Source of the DNA: Marinobacter fuscus
GTDB taxonomy: Bacteria > Pseudomonadota > Gammaproteobacteria > Pseudomonadales > Oleiphilaceae
Reading direction: 5' to 3'
Assembly (NCBI RefSeq): GCF_003007675.1
Contig: NZ_PXNP01000085.1
Coordinates: 147,960 to 211,959 of the forward strand
DNA length: 64,000 nt
Part shown: positions 35,251 to 44,449 of the stretch, piece after piece
Layout: the number at the start of each line of letters is the position of its first letter
Numbering within the stretch: the first letter of the stretch is position 1
Notes under the pieces: generated by a model
The model's input: only the letters and a program-made list of their open reading frames with translations
Database searches by the model: none
What the model was told of the DNA's origin: nothing
Made by a program: the position numbers and the translations under genes

Positions 35251-35720
35251 TCGGTCTGTTCTGGAATTTGCTGCTGGCCCTTGCCTGGGTAACACTCACT
35301 GGCAGCGTTACCGCCATGAACCTTCTGGCAGGCCTGGCCTTTGGCTATCTGGCGCTTATGGTGTTGCAACGCCACGTACCTGCGCTGCATGGCTATTCGC
35401 GGAAAATTCCACGGTTCGCGGCGTTCCTGGTGTACTTCCTGAAGGAACTGATCAAGTCGAACCTGAAAGTGGCCTATGACATCGCCACGCCGGTCTGGCA
35501 TATGAAGCCTGGCGTGATTGCGTTTCCGCTGGTGGCCAGAACAGACATGGAAATTCTCTTTGTCAGCAGTGTGATTTCTCTGACTCCGGGCACTCTGAGC
35601 CTGGATATCTCCGATGACAGAAAGACTCTGTTCATTCATGCCATGTTTCTTCAGGATGAAGAACAGTTGCGGGCGGAACTGCGGGAGCTGGAACGTCGGA
35701 TTCTCAAGGTATTCCACTAG
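35247..35720 (+). CDS. mrpE: Mrp antiporter subunit E (second operon)
   Basis: A 157-residue subunit. The ATG at 35247 overlaps the mrpD stop (ATGA); the frame stays open further upstream inside mrpD, but the coupled start fits the family. The signature [30 protein letters not shown] is present, with membrane helices at the N terminus ([20 protein letters not shown]). Confidence 0.93.
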   Translation: MIGLFWNLLLALAWVTLTGSVTAMNLLAGLAFGYLALMVLQRHVPALHGYSRKIPRFAAFLVYFLKELIKSNLKVAYDIATPVWHMKPGVIAFPLVARTDMEILFVSSVISLTPGTLSLDISDDRKTLFIHAMFLQDEEQLRAELRELERRILKVFH

Positions 35721-35730
35721 GAGTGTTGCC

Positions 35731-36003
35731 ATGCTCAGTATCGTGATCGATGTCGTCTACTTCATGCTGTCGCTGGCGCTGTTGTTTGCCTTCATCCGCC
35801 TGACCCGTGGCCCGACCCTGCCCGACAGGGTTGTCGCGCTGGAGTTGATCGCCTCGGTGATTGTGGGTTACGTGGGCGTACACGCCATCGATACCGGTGT
35901 ATCCAGCTTTCTGGATGTGGCCATAGTGATTGCCCTGACTGGCTTTCTCGCGGCCATTGGCTTCGGCCGCTTCGTCCAAAGGGGAGGCGTGCGCAATGAC
36001 TGA
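35731..36003 (+). CDS. mrpF: Mrp antiporter subunit F (second operon)
   Basis: A 90-residue subunit with three transmembrane helices. The family motif TRGPTLPDRVVALELIASVIVGYVGV is present. The ATG at 35731 follows AGGAG at about 6 bases, 10 bases after the mrpE stop. It overlaps mrpG by 8 bases. Confidence 0.93.
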   Translation: MLSIVIDVVYFMLSLALLFAFIRLTRGPTLPDRVVALELIASVIVGYVGVHAIDTGVSSFLDVAIVIALTGFLAAIGFGRFVQRGGVRND

Positions 36004-36364
36004 GCTTCTTGTTTGCACACTGCTGTTGGCCGGTGCGTCGTTCATGCTGCTGGCGGCCATCGGCGTGGTACGCCTACCGGATCTGCCCACCCGTATGCAC
36101 GCCACTACCAAGGCCGGCGCACTGGGCGCAATGCTGACCATGGGCGGGGTGGCAATCTACTTTGCCGACAGTGCGGTGTCTGCCAGAGCCATCGCCATCG
36201 TAGTGTTCATCCTGCTGACCGCCCCCATTGCCGCCCATGTTATTGGCAGAGCGGGCTACTTTACCGGCGTAACGCTCTGGGAAGGCACCGTCAAAGATGA
36301 GCTGCGAGAACGCTACGGCCCGATCAGCCAACGTCTGGCAAGCCGCGATGACAAACGCCCCTGA
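35996..36364 (+). CDS. mrpG: Mrp antiporter subunit G (second operon)
   Basis: A 122-residue subunit. The motif AAIGVVRLPDLPTRMHATTKAGALGAMLTMGGVAIYF matches MrpG. The ATG at 35996 is chosen because GGGGAGG lies 8 bases upstream. It ends the second operon. About 180 bases follow before the acyl-CoA ligase gene. Confidence 0.93.
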   Translation: MTELLVCTLLLAGASFMLLAAIGVVRLPDLPTRMHATTKAGALGAMLTMGGVAIYFADSAVSARAIAIVVFILLTAPIAAHVIGRAGYFTGVTLWEGTVKDELRERYGPISQRLASRDDKRP

Positions 36365-36412
36365 TCGGCCGGAAAACTGGCGATAAAAAAGACTAAAACC
36401 AATGGCTTACTA

Positions 36413-36440
36413 TTGGCTCATTGCAAATTTTGCGTATAGT
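36413..36440 (+). promoter_or_regulatory. Sigma-70-type promoter of the acyl-CoA ligase gene
   Basis: TTGGCT (36413-36418) and TATAGT (36435-36440) are separated by 16 bases. They lie about 105 bases before the ATG. No fatty-acid regulator site could be identified with confidence. Confidence 0.5.
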
Positions 36441-36546
36441 GGATGGGTTGACAAGCAAATCATCTCAGCCTTCAGCAGGCCGATTTCAAGTCAACCGAAT
36501 CTTTCTTGAAGTCACAACAAACAAAAGCACAGTGAGAAGATACGTT

Positions 36547-38193
36547 ATGGCGAATACCAAAATTCTCAAGCCCGCTGAAAACGCCCACCAATACCCACTG
36601 CTGATCAAACAACTGCTCATGTCCGGCCCCCGTTACAACCCGGAGCAGGAAATTGTTTATGCCAACCGCAGCAAGTACACCTACAAAGACCTGGTGAAGC
36701 GCATTCACCGCCTGGCCAATGCGCTGACCGACGCCGGAGTGAAGCCCGGCGATACCGTCGCCGTAATGGACTGGGATACGCCGCGCTATCTGGAATGCTT
36801 CTTTGCGGTGCCCATGTTGGGTGCGGTTCTGCATACGGTTAACGTGCGGCTGTCTCCGGAACAGATCCTCTACACCATGAACCACGCAGAAGACGATGTG
36901 GTGTTGGTGCACGACGACTTCTTGCCCATCATCGAGGGCATCAAGGATCAGGTCAGTACCGTCAAGACCTGGATTCAGCTGACCGATGCCAACCAGGCCG
37001 GTGAAGTCTCGTTCGACACCCACGGCGAGTACGAGGCATTGCTGGCCAAAGCGGATGATCATTTCGAGTTCCCGGACTTCGACGAAAACAGCGTCGCCAC
37101 CACCTTTTACACCACCGGTACAACCGGTAACCCTAAAGGGGTCTATTTCAGCCACCGCCAACTGGTGCTGCACACTTTGTCGATGGCTGGCAGCATCGGC
37201 CACTTCGATGAAATGCCTCTGTTGCGATCATCGTCGGTCTATATGCCGGTAACTCCCATGTTCCATGTACATGCCTGGGGCGTGCCCTATACAGCCACCT
37301 TGCTGGGTATCAAGCAGGTCTATCCGGGCCGGTATGAACCGGAACTTCTGGTGGATCTGCTCAAGCACCACAAGGTCAGTTTTTCACACTGTGTGCCCAC
37401 CATCATGCAGATGATGATGGCTACCGAGTCCATCAAAACGGCCGACCTGAGCAACTGGCACGTCCTGATTGGCGGCAGCGCCATGACCAAAGGCTTATGC
37501 GATGCCGCTGCTAAACTGGGCATCCGCCTGTACACCGGTTACGGCATGTCGGAAACCTGCCCGCTGTTGAGCATGACCCACCTCACTCCGCAAGACGTGA
37601 CGTTGCCGCTGGAGCAACAAACACCGATCCGGGTAAAAACCGGGGTAGCCGTGCCCATGGTGGATTTGGAAATCGTCGACCCTGACGGCAAACCGGTGCC
37701 CCACGATGGCGAAAGCAAGGGCGAAGTGGTGGCCCGCGCCCCCTGGCTGACCCAGAGCTACTTCAAGCAACCGGATAAGGGCGAGGAGCTGTGGCAAGGT
37801 GGCTGGCTGCATACCGGTGACGTGGCTTCTATGGAGCCCAACCACACGCTCACCATCAAGGATCGCATCAAGGATGTGATCAAGACCGGCGGCGAGTGGC
37901 TGTCATCGCTGGACCTGGAAAACATGATCAGTCAACATCCCGCCGTTGCGGGTGCTGCCGTGGTGGGTATTCCGGATGAGAAGTGGGGCGAGCGCCCTTA
38001 CGCCCTGATTACCCTGAAGCCAGGCGAAAACGCCTCTGAAGAAGACATTCAGAAGCACCTGCAGGCGTTCGTCGACAGCGGGGACATCAACAAGTGGGCC
38101 ATTCCGAGCCAGATGCGCTTTGTTGAGGACATTCCCAAGACCAGTGTTGGCAAGATCAACAAAAAACTGATACGGGATCAGATTCAGGACTGA
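36547..38193 (+). CDS. Fatty acid-CoA ligase, AlkK-type
   Basis: A 548-residue adenylate-forming enzyme that activates fatty acids to acyl-CoA with ATP. The P-loop-like motif YTTGTTGNPKGV lies at 188-199, the A5 motif is YGMSETCPLLS, the A7 motif is LHTGDVASM, and the A8 hinge is IKDRIKDVIKTGGEWLSS. The C-terminal catalytic Lys lies in TSVGKINKKLIRDQ. Length and sequence style match medium-chain AlkK, and DmdB-type methylmercaptopropionate ligases are close relatives, so the substrate is not settled. The ATG at 36547 follows GAGAAG. A strong terminator follows. Confidence 0.9.
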   Translation: MANTKILKPAENAHQYPLLIKQLLMSGPRYNPEQEIVYANRSKYTYKDLVKRIHRLANALTDAGVKPGDTVAVMDWDTPRYLECFFAVPMLGAVLHTVNVRLSPEQILYTMNHAEDDVVLVHDDFLPIIEGIKDQVSTVKTWIQLTDANQAGEVSFDTHGEYEALLAKADDHFEFPDFDENSVATTFYTTGTTGNPKGVYFSHRQLVLHTLSMAGSIGHFDEMPLLRSSSVYMPVTPMFHVHAWGVPYTATLLGIKQVYPGRYEPELLVDLLKHHKVSFSHCVPTIMQMMMATESIKTADLSNWHVLIGGSAMTKGLCDAAAKLGIRLYTGYGMSETCPLLSMTHLTPQDVTLPLEQQTPIRVKTGVAVPMVDLEIVDPDGKPVPHDGESKGEVVARAPWLTQSYFKQPDKGEELWQGGWLHTGDVASMEPNHTLTIKDRIKDVIKTGGEWLSSLDLENMISQHPAVAGAAVVGIPDEKWGERPYALITLKPGENASEEDIQKHLQAFVDSGDINKWAIPSQMRFVEDIPKTSVGKINKKLIRDQIQD

Positions 38194-38212
38194 TCGTCCC
38201 GGAACCTGAAGA

Positions 38213-38239
38213 AGCCGACGCGCACGCGTCGGCTTTTTT
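38213..38239 (+). terminator. Rho-independent terminator of the acyl-CoA ligase gene
   Basis: A 10-bp stem (AGCCGACGCG with CGCGTCGGCT, two-base CA loop in the drawn pairing) is followed by TTTTTT. It sits between this gene and the convergent dadA. Confidence 0.93.
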
Positions 38240-38256
38240 GTGTCGGTTGTACGGGT

Positions 38257-39510
38257 TTAAACCCCCGAAAACGCGAAATCCACCTCGGGTTTGCGACCAT
38301 CGACAATATCTGCCAGAGCCGCCGCCGAGCCACAGGCATGCGTCCAGCCCAGGGTGCCATGGCCGGTGTTCAGGTACAGATTACTGAAGTGGCTTCTGCC
38401 AATGTAGGGGACATTGGAGGGCGTCGCCGGGCGCAGGCCTGTCCAGAACTCCGCCCTGTCCCAATCACCGGCGTTGGGCATTACCTCCGCCGCCCGGCGA
38501 ACAATCGCGCGGCAACGGGTGAAGTTCAGATTCCGGCTGTAACCGTTCAGCTCGGCGGTACCGGCAACCCGGATGCGATCACCCAAACGGGAGTAAACCA
38601 GCTTGTATTCATCATCGGTCAGGCTCACTTTGAACGCCGCCTGCGGGTCTTTCACCGGCACCGTTATGGAGTAACCCTTGGCCGGATAGATATTCAAAAA
38701 CAGCCCCAGCCTTCGAGCCAACACCGCACTGAAACTTCCCAGACTCAACACAAAGCGATCCGCCCGAATGGTGTGATGCTGGCCGTCAGTCAGCGCCAGC
38801 GCGCCGAGAAGGCGATCACCCGCCCGTTCAAAATCCAGAATTTCAGTGCCGTAGCGGAACTCAACACCGGCGCTCCGACACTGTTCCGCCAGCAGTTGCG
38901 TGAACTTTCGGGCATCGCCACTCTCGTCGTCGGCGGTGTAGGTGGCTCCGGCGATACGATGGCGAATCGGCGACAGGGCCGGTTCCAGCTCGACCGCCCG
39001 GGTGGCATCAATTACCTGGCGATCACACCCCAGATCCCGCATCAGTCTGGCGGGTTCCAGTGCGCCATCAAACTCCTCGGGATTGGTGTAAAAGTGCAGA
39101 ATACCGCGTTTCTGTTGATCGTAGTCCAGGCCCAGCTCATCTCGCAACTGTTGCAGTTGGCCCCGGCTGTAGGTACCCAGATTCACCATCTGGCGGATAT
39201 TATGCGCGGCCTTGGCCGATGTGCACTGGGCCAGGAAAGATAACGCCCAGCGCCACTGGTAGGGATCAAGACGCGGCCGGTACAACAGGGGCGCATCGGG
39301 GCGCAGCAGCCACTTTGCCAGCTTCAACGGTGCCGAAGGGTTGGCCCAGGGCTCGGCATGGGATACCGACACCTGGCCGCCGTTGGCATAACTGGTTTCC
39401 AACCCGGCCTGATTCTGTCGGTCGATAACGGTTACCTGGTGCCCCTGTTTCTGCAGAAACCAGGCCGTAGTGACCCCCACGACGCCGGCACCCAGTACCG
39501 CTATATGCAT
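38257..39510 (-). CDS. dadA: D-amino-acid dehydrogenase, small subunit type
   Basis: A 417-residue FAD-dependent DadA that deaminates D-amino acids, mainly D-alanine, to 2-oxo acids and feeds electrons to the respiratory chain. The dinucleotide-binding fold VLGAGVVGVTTAWFLQKQGHQVTVIDR is at the N terminus, the family segment SYANGGQVSVSHAEPWANPSAP near residue 40, and the C-terminal FAD contact NLYLNTGHGTLGWTHACGSA. No alanine racemase (dadX) is adjacent. It is followed by a SUI1-family gene on the same strand upstream. Confidence 0.94.
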   Translation of the reverse strand: MHIAVLGAGVVGVTTAWFLQKQGHQVTVIDRQNQAGLETSYANGGQVSVSHAEPWANPSAPLKLAKWLLRPDAPLLYRPRLDPYQWRWALSFLAQCTSAKAAHNIRQMVNLGTYSRGQLQQLRDELGLDYDQQKRGILHFYTNPEEFDGALEPARLMRDLGCDRQVIDATRAVELEPALSPIRHRIAGATYTADDESGDARKFTQLLAEQCRSAGVEFRYGTEILDFERAGDRLLGALALTDGQHHTIRADRFVLSLGSFSAVLARRLGLFLNIYPAKGYSITVPVKDPQAAFKVSLTDDEYKLVYSRLGDRIRVAGTAELNGYSRNLNFTRCRAIVRRAAEVMPNAGDWDRAEFWTGLRPATPSNVPYIGRSHFSNLYLNTGHGTLGWTHACGSAAALADIVDGRKPEVDFAFSGV

Positions 39511-39555
39511 AATATCTCCTGTATTCTGTCTTGTTGTTATGCCTCTCGGCAGGGC

Positions 39556-39915
39556 TCAGCCACCGGCGCGCTTGACCGTCCAGCCTTTTTGTTCCAGCAA
39601 TGGCACCAGAATATCCCGCTGATCCCCCTGAATTTCCACCACGCCATCCTTGACCGTGCCGCCGGTGCCGCACTTGGCCTTGAGCTCCTTGGCGTAGGCC
39701 TTGAGTGCCTTGTCATCCATCGGGATGCCGGTCACCAGAGTAACACCCTTGCCTTTACGGCCTTTGGTTTCACGGCTGACACGAACAACGCCATCGCCTT
39801 CCGGGCGCTTGGCTGATGCGCATTCGCACTGGTCAACCGGCTGCCGACAGCCGGGGCACATCCGCCCCTGATCGGTGGAAAATACCAGTCCACCCTTACG
39901 CTTGTTCATCCCCAT
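39556..39915 (-). CDS. SUI1/eIF1-family translation factor, YciH-like
   Basis: A 119-residue protein with a zinc-ribbon-like CPGC/CEC N-terminal segment (MCPGCRQPVDQCEC) and the SUI1 core (GRKGKGVTLVTGIPMDDKALKAYAKELKAKCGTGGTVKDGVVEIQGDQRD). Bacterial YciH can influence start-codon selection in vitro, and its physiological role is modest. Several in-frame ATGs exist. The one at 39915 has the best spacing (7 bases) to AGGGG. Confidence 0.9.
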   Translation of the reverse strand: MGMNKRKGGLVFSTDQGRMCPGCRQPVDQCECASAKRPEGDGVVRVSRETKGRKGKGVTLVTGIPMDDKALKAYAKELKAKCGTGGTVKDGVVEIQGDQRDILVPLLEQKGWTVKRAGG

Positions 39916-40017
39916 CATGTAACCCCTGCAACCATCAGTACACGCGTGGTTATTACTCCCGAATACGCTCTGGTCAAAGTATACGCATCGCACTTGCGCT
40001 CGGCTTGTCTGGTACCG

Positions 40018-40623
40018 CTATGTGTCTAAACGGTAATCCAGTTTGTGGGCCTCGCAAAAGCGAGTGAATTCGGCGAGTTGTGCTTCTGGCAGGGACACCG
40101 TTACCGTGACATGCTGGCTATACGCGATCGCTTCGATCTGTCCCTCGTGGCCCTCACACCAGTGCCGCAAAGGCTGTTCATCGGCAAACCCGCAGATTAC
40201 CTCGACACTGGCACGTAACTGTTGCACCACCCGCTCCACACTGGACAGCACACTTTCAGCCGCCCCGGCATAGGCCCGAACCAGGCCACCGGCGCCCAGT
40301 TTAATGCCACCAAAATAGCGGATTACAATCACCAGCACATCGCCCATATCCTTGTGCTGAATCACCCCGAGAATGGGTTTGCCCGCCGTACCCGAGGGCT
40401 CACCGTCGTCGTTCATGGCGGCCTCGGCGGCCGAACCCGGCCGACCGATCTGATAACCCCAACACACATGCCGGGCATCGGGGAAATCCCGGTGAGCCTG
40501 GTCTACATAAGCCCGCACCTGCTCCCGGTCGCTGACCGGGTACACCCGGGCAATGAAGCGGCTTTTTTTCACTTCCGTTTCCCGCTCCAGAAACCCGGCG
40601 GGCACCGGATAATCCTTACTCAT
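40018..40623 (-). CDS. YigZ/IMPACT family protein
   Basis: A 201-residue protein of the YigZ family (UPF0029 N-terminal and DUF1949 C-terminal domains). The signature DDGEPSGTAGKPILGVIQHKDMGDVLVIVIRYFGGIKLGAGGLVRAYAGAA is unmistakable. Eukaryotic IMPACT modulates translation control, and the bacterial role is unclear. The ATG at 40623 is preferred over 40629 because AGGA would otherwise touch the start codon. Confidence 0.93.
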   Translation of the reverse strand: MSKDYPVPAGFLERETEVKKSRFIARVYPVSDREQVRAYVDQAHRDFPDARHVCWGYQIGRPGSAAEAAMNDDGEPSGTAGKPILGVIQHKDMGDVLVIVIRYFGGIKLGAGGLVRAYAGAAESVLSSVERVVQQLRASVEVICGFADEQPLRHWCEGHEGQIEAIAYSQHVTVTVSLPEAQLAEFTRFCEAHKLDYRLDT

Positions 40624-40652
40624 AGCCATTCCTGTTGTCTGTCATCAGGGCA

Positions 40653-41969
40653 TCAGCCAGCGACAAATACCGGTAAACTGATGGTCACCTCCAAGCCGCC
40701 GTCGGCACCGTTGCAGGCACGAATACGGCCATCGTGGGCGGCGATAATATCACGGGCAATCGCCAGCCCGAGCCCCCAGCCCTGGCCGCCCCGGGACTGA
40801 TCACCCCGGAAGAAGGGCTCGAACATCCGGGTTAACAGGGGCGCTGGCACGCCCGGACCCTGATCGGTAATAGTCACCAGAATGTCGCGGCCGGACAGGG
40901 CAAGCGACAGAGACACCGATTGCCCGGGTGGCGTGTGATCCAAGGCATTCTGCAGCACATTGTCAAAAGCCCGTTGCAGCAGGCCCTCATCCCCCAGTAC
41001 CGATACCACCTGGCTACCTTCCGCCACCACCAGTTTGCAATCCACGCCTCGATCCTCGGCGTATGTGGCGGCATCCTGCAACACCCGGTTCAACAGCAAC
41101 CGCAATTGCACAGGTTCACGATCGATATCGCCACCTTGCTCCAGCACCCGGTACAGCAGCAAAATCTGCCCGGTCATTTCATCCAGCCGCTCATTCTGGC
41201 GTTGGATACTTGCCATCAAGTCGGCATCGGCGCCACTGTCGGCGGCCAGTTCTATGGCCACCCGCTGCCGGGCCAGGGGGGTGCGCAAATCGTGGGAGAT
41301 GTCACGCAGCAGTTGCTGCTGGCGATCCAGTAACTGGCACAGGCGATCGGTCATGCCGTTAAAAGCCGTTGCCATCTGGCCAATTTCATCGCGCCGCCGG
41401 GCAATAGTAGCCACCACCCGCAGGTCGGTCTTGCCCTCGGCAATCGCCCGGGCAGTGCTTTCCATATGCCGGAGCGGACGGGAAATCATCCGCGCCAGCC
41501 ACCAACAGGCCAGCGAAATCAAAAGAAACGCCAAACCCCATTCCAGAAACCGGAACAGGTGGGGGTTCAGCCAGCCATCTCCGCCCATTCTGGGCCAGGC
41601 GATTAACTGGTAGCCCTGCTCCAGCTCAATCACCGCCGGTTTGTGCGGATACCAGCCAGACTGGATGCGCTCCCGAATCACACGGGGCAACCGATGGCGC
41701 CCTTCCTCCCGTTCAATCAGCATCAGGTGCAAACCCAACCGTTCGCTTTCCGCCCGCAGAAAGCGCCAGGCCGGGCCACGGCCGTCCCGCTCCCGAATAG
41801 CCAAGGCCTCCCGGGCCAGCTCCTGCAGGCCGAGTTCGCGCTCAATGGCCTGGCGCTCCCGATCCAGCAACCAACGGGAGGCCAGGTTGCTGGCCACCAG
41901 AGTCACCGCCATGGCCAGCCAGATCGACAGGAACACCCGCCAGAACAGCGGGAATCGGAAGTCTTTCAT
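40653..41969 (-). CDS. Sensor histidine kinase, CpxA-like
   Basis: A 438-residue membrane kinase. It has a first transmembrane helix (VFLSIWLAMAVTLVASNLA), a periplasmic sensor of about 110 residues, a second helix near 143-160, and a HAMP domain. His226 is the phosphorylation site in RDISHDLRTPLARQR. The ATPase part shows the N box DNVLQNALDH and G boxes DQGPGVPAPL and GWGLGLAIA. It overlaps the response-regulator gene by 4 bases. The divergent Spy/CpxP-like gene and the CpxR-type box suggest an envelope-stress system like Cpx, though the sensor domain is not clearly that of E. coli CpxA. Confidence 0.9.
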   Translation of the reverse strand: MKDFRFPLFWRVFLSIWLAMAVTLVASNLASRWLLDRERQAIERELGLQELAREALAIRERDGRGPAWRFLRAESERLGLHLMLIEREEGRHRLPRVIRERIQSGWYPHKPAVIELEQGYQLIAWPRMGGDGWLNPHLFRFLEWGLAFLLISLACWWLARMISRPLRHMESTARAIAEGKTDLRVVATIARRRDEIGQMATAFNGMTDRLCQLLDRQQQLLRDISHDLRTPLARQRVAIELAADSGADADLMASIQRQNERLDEMTGQILLLYRVLEQGGDIDREPVQLRLLLNRVLQDAATYAEDRGVDCKLVVAEGSQVVSVLGDEGLLQRAFDNVLQNALDHTPPGQSVSLSLALSGRDILVTITDQGPGVPAPLLTRMFEPFFRGDQSRGGQGWGLGLAIARDIIAAHDGRIRACNGADGGLEVTISLPVFVAG

Positions 41970-42655
41970 GATTCCGGCACCCGATAGCTGTAGCCCAGCC
42001 CCCGTACCGTCTCGATGCGCGGCGACGGCTCATTACCCAACTTTTTACGCAGGTTACTGATGTGCATATCCAGAGTGCGATCGTGGGCTTCCAGCCGCCG
42101 GCCGAGGGCCCACTGCATCAGGTCGGTTTTTCGCACCACGCCGCCAGCGTGGGCCAGCAACACCTGTAACACCTCGTATTCGGTACCGGTCAGATCCAGT
42201 GGCTGATCATTCTGATAGATTCGGCGCTGGCCCGGCTCCACCCTCAAATCGCCATAGCAACGGCCCGCCTCAACCCCGGTTTGCTGATCCCAGGCAATCC
42301 GCCGCAACAGAGCCTGTAACCGCGCCACCAGCTCCCGGGGATTGCAGGGTTTGGGGATATAGTCATCGGCGCCGACTTCAAAGCCAACAATTCGGTCGGT
42401 CTCTTCTCCCCGGGCGGTCAGCAAAATCACCGGCAGGTGAGCCCGGGAACGCAACTCCCGCAGCACATCCAGACCATTGATGTCGGGCAGCATGATATCG
42501 AGCACCACAATGTCGCAATCCTGCCCGGTTGCCAACGCAAGACCATCGCGCCCATTCGCCGCCTCACGCACCTGAAAACCCTGACTGGTCAGATAGCGTG
42601 CCAGCAGCATCCGAAGTTCGTCATCATCTTCAATCAGCAACACCCGGTTCTGCAT
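41966..42655 (-). CDS. OmpR-family response regulator, CpxR-like
   Basis: A 229-residue two-domain regulator. The receiver domain has the acidic pair IEDDDE and phospho-acceptor Asp53 in VVLDIMLPD. The C-terminal winged helix (GTEYEVLQVLLAHAGGVVRKTDLMQ..RRLEAHDRTLDMHISNLRKKLG) binds DNA. It is translationally coupled to the kinase gene downstream. A pair of TTTAC half-sites just upstream (42730-42745) probably serves autoregulation and activation of the divergent gene. Confidence 0.93.
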   Translation of the reverse strand: MQNRVLLIEDDDELRMLLARYLTSQGFQVREAANGRDGLALATGQDCDIVVLDIMLPDINGLDVLRELRSRAHLPVILLTARGEETDRIVGFEVGADDYIPKPCNPRELVARLQALLRRIAWDQQTGVEAGRCYGDLRVEPGQRRIYQNDQPLDLTGTEYEVLQVLLAHAGGVVRKTDLMQWALGRRLEAHDRTLDMHISNLRKKLGNEPSPRIETVRGLGYSYRVPES

Positions 42656-42729
42656 ACGTCTGCCCTCTGCGGTTATCCGGCGTCAGTCTAGCATGGCCCC
42701 GGCCGCTCGCCCGGGAACTGACTCCGGCC

Positions 42730-42745
42730 TTTACCGAACCTTTAC
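42730..42745. promoter_or_regulatory. CpxR-type box (two GTAAA half-sites)
   Basis: TTTAC at 42730-42734 and 42741-42745 are spaced by 6 bases, i.e. GTAAA-N6-GTAAA on the minus strand, within the CpxR consensus spacing known from enterobacteria. The site lies between the divergent regulator and the Spy/CpxP-like gene. Confidence 0.65.
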
Positions 42746-42819
42746 ACTGCGCTGACGGCACCTGACATTGCCAGCGTTATGATGGTCCTCACACTGAACA
42801 ACCCAACGAGGACAACACT

Positions 42820-43179
42820 ATGAAAAAAACTACTTCCCTGATTGTCGCCGGCGTTATGACATCTGCCATGCTGATGGCCAGCTCCACAGCGCTGGCCGAC
42901 CGCCATGGCAAACATCACCAGGGTGGCAAGTGGGATAAGCAGGAACTCTGCGAACAAGCCCGAGATGGCAAAGGCCCGTTCAACCGGGAAGAACGCCGGG
43001 CAGAGATGGAAAAGCAGCGGGCTGAGATGGCTGACCGCCTGCAACTGACGGCTGAGCAGCGCGAGATCTGGGCCGACATCCACCAGGAGCGGCAGGCGCG
43101 GCATCAGGAACGCATGGACAAGTGGCAGAAAAAAATGCAGGAGCGCTGCGAAAGCCGCAAGAACGACAAACAAAAGTGA
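42820..43179 (+). CDS. Spy/CpxP-family periplasmic protein
   Basis: A 119-residue exported helical protein. A signal peptide (TTSLIVAGVMTSAMLMASSTALA) is followed by a His/Lys-rich segment (DRHGKHHQGGKW) and the family motif LQLTAEQREIWADI near residue 73. Long charged helices follow (RQARHQERMDKWQKKMQ). Members are periplasmic chaperones or feedback inhibitors of the Cpx system. The His-rich part could bind metal ions. The gene is divergent from the CpxR-like regulator and probably under its control. Confidence 0.88.
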   Translation: MKKTTSLIVAGVMTSAMLMASSTALADRHGKHHQGGKWDKQELCEQARDGKGPFNREERRAEMEKQRAEMADRLQLTAEQREIWADIHQERQARHQERMDKWQKKMQERCESRKNDKQK

Positions 43180-43237
43180 TCAGAAGCGGGTGTCTGGCGT
43201 ATGGTAGGGGAATCCACCCACTGACCAGATACGCTTC

Positions 43238-44404
43238 ATGCCAGAACCCGCTCTGCACAACCTGACCCTGGAAACCCGGCCGTCCATCGCCCGTATCGCC
43301 AAAGCGGACTGGCAGCGACTGGCCGGGGAAGCCAACCCGTTTCTCCGATACGAATTTTTGCTGGCACTGGAAGAATCCGGTTGTACCTCGGCGCAGACCG
43401 GTTGGACGCCCCGCCACCTGGTGTTTGTGCAGAACGGCCGGGTGGCGGGGGTGGCACCCGCTTACCTGAAAAGCCACTCCCGGGGCGAATATGTGTTCGA
43501 CTGGTCGTGGGCTGAGGCCTATCAGCGCTATGGTTTGCCCTACTACCCGAAACTGCTGATGGCGATCCCCTTCACACCCTCGGCAGGGCCAAGGCTGCTG
43601 CTCGAGCCCGAACTTCGCCACGCGCTTACAGCCGAGCACCTGCAAGACTTGCTGGATACCCTGGCGCAACAACAGGGCGCCCATTCCTGGCACCTGCTGT
43701 TCCCGGATGCCCGAGACCAGGCTCTGCTAAACCACCCGCAGGCGTTGCACCGGATTGGCTGCCAGTTTCACTGGCACAACCACGGTTACCGGCAGTTTGA
43801 CGATTTCCTGGCGGCACTCAATTCCCGCAAACGCAAATCCATTCGCCGGGAACGGCGCCAGGTAGCCGAACAGGGCATCAGTTTCCAGTGGTTTGATGGC
43901 CACCAGTTGCCCGATGAGGTGCTGGACACCTTCTTCGTGTTCTATCAGGCCACCTACTTCAAACGGGGCCAGCAACCCTACCTGAACCACGCCTTTTTCG
44001 CCCGGCTCCGAGACACCCTACCCGAACACCTGCATCTGGTGATGGCTATGCGCGACGGCAAAATGATTGCCGGGGCCCTTTTCCTGGCTGGCCAGAGCAC
44101 CCTGTATGGGCGCTACTGGGGATGTCTTGATGAATACGATCATCTGCACTTTGAAACCTGCTATTACCAGGGTATTGAACTGGCCCTGACGCTCGGGCTG
44201 GATCATATCGACGCCGGTGCCCAGGGCGAACACAAACTGGTGCGTGGGTTTGAACCGGTAATTACCCACTCCTGGCACGGCATTCAGCACCCGGGATTTC
44301 GCGATGCCATTGCTGACTTTACCCGGGAGGAGGCCGACCACGTGCAGGGGTATTTCAAACAGGCGGTAACGGCCCTGCCATTTCGCCAGCAAACCGGAGA
44401 TTAG
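43238..44404 (+). CDS. GNAT-like acyltransferase of the DUF482 family (peptidogalycan biosynthesis type)
   Basis: A 388-residue protein of the DUF482/FemAB-like GNAT family. Typical segments are NPFLRYEFLLALEESGCTSAQTGWTPRHLVFVQNGRVAGVAPAYLKSHSRGEYVFDWSWAEAYQRYGLPYYPKL and FETCYYQGIELALTLGLDHIDAGAQGEHKLVRGFEPV near the C terminus. Members are predicted to transfer acyl groups, with substrate unknown. It follows the Spy-like gene by 58 bases. Confidence 0.85.
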   Translation: MPEPALHNLTLETRPSIARIAKADWQRLAGEANPFLRYEFLLALEESGCTSAQTGWTPRHLVFVQNGRVAGVAPAYLKSHSRGEYVFDWSWAEAYQRYGLPYYPKLLMAIPFTPSAGPRLLLEPELRHALTAEHLQDLLDTLAQQQGAHSWHLLFPDARDQALLNHPQALHRIGCQFHWHNHGYRQFDDFLAALNSRKRKSIRRERRQVAEQGISFQWFDGHQLPDEVLDTFFVFYQATYFKRGQQPYLNHAFFARLRDTLPEHLHLVMAMRDGKMIAGALFLAGQSTLYGRYWGCLDEYDHLHFETCYYQGIELALTLGLDHIDAGAQGEHKLVRGFEPVITHSWHGIQHPGFRDAIADFTREEADHVQGYFKQAVTALPFRQQTGD

Positions 44405-44449
44405 CTTCTATACTGAAAGTGGCATTCTGACAATCAACAGGCAATCACC

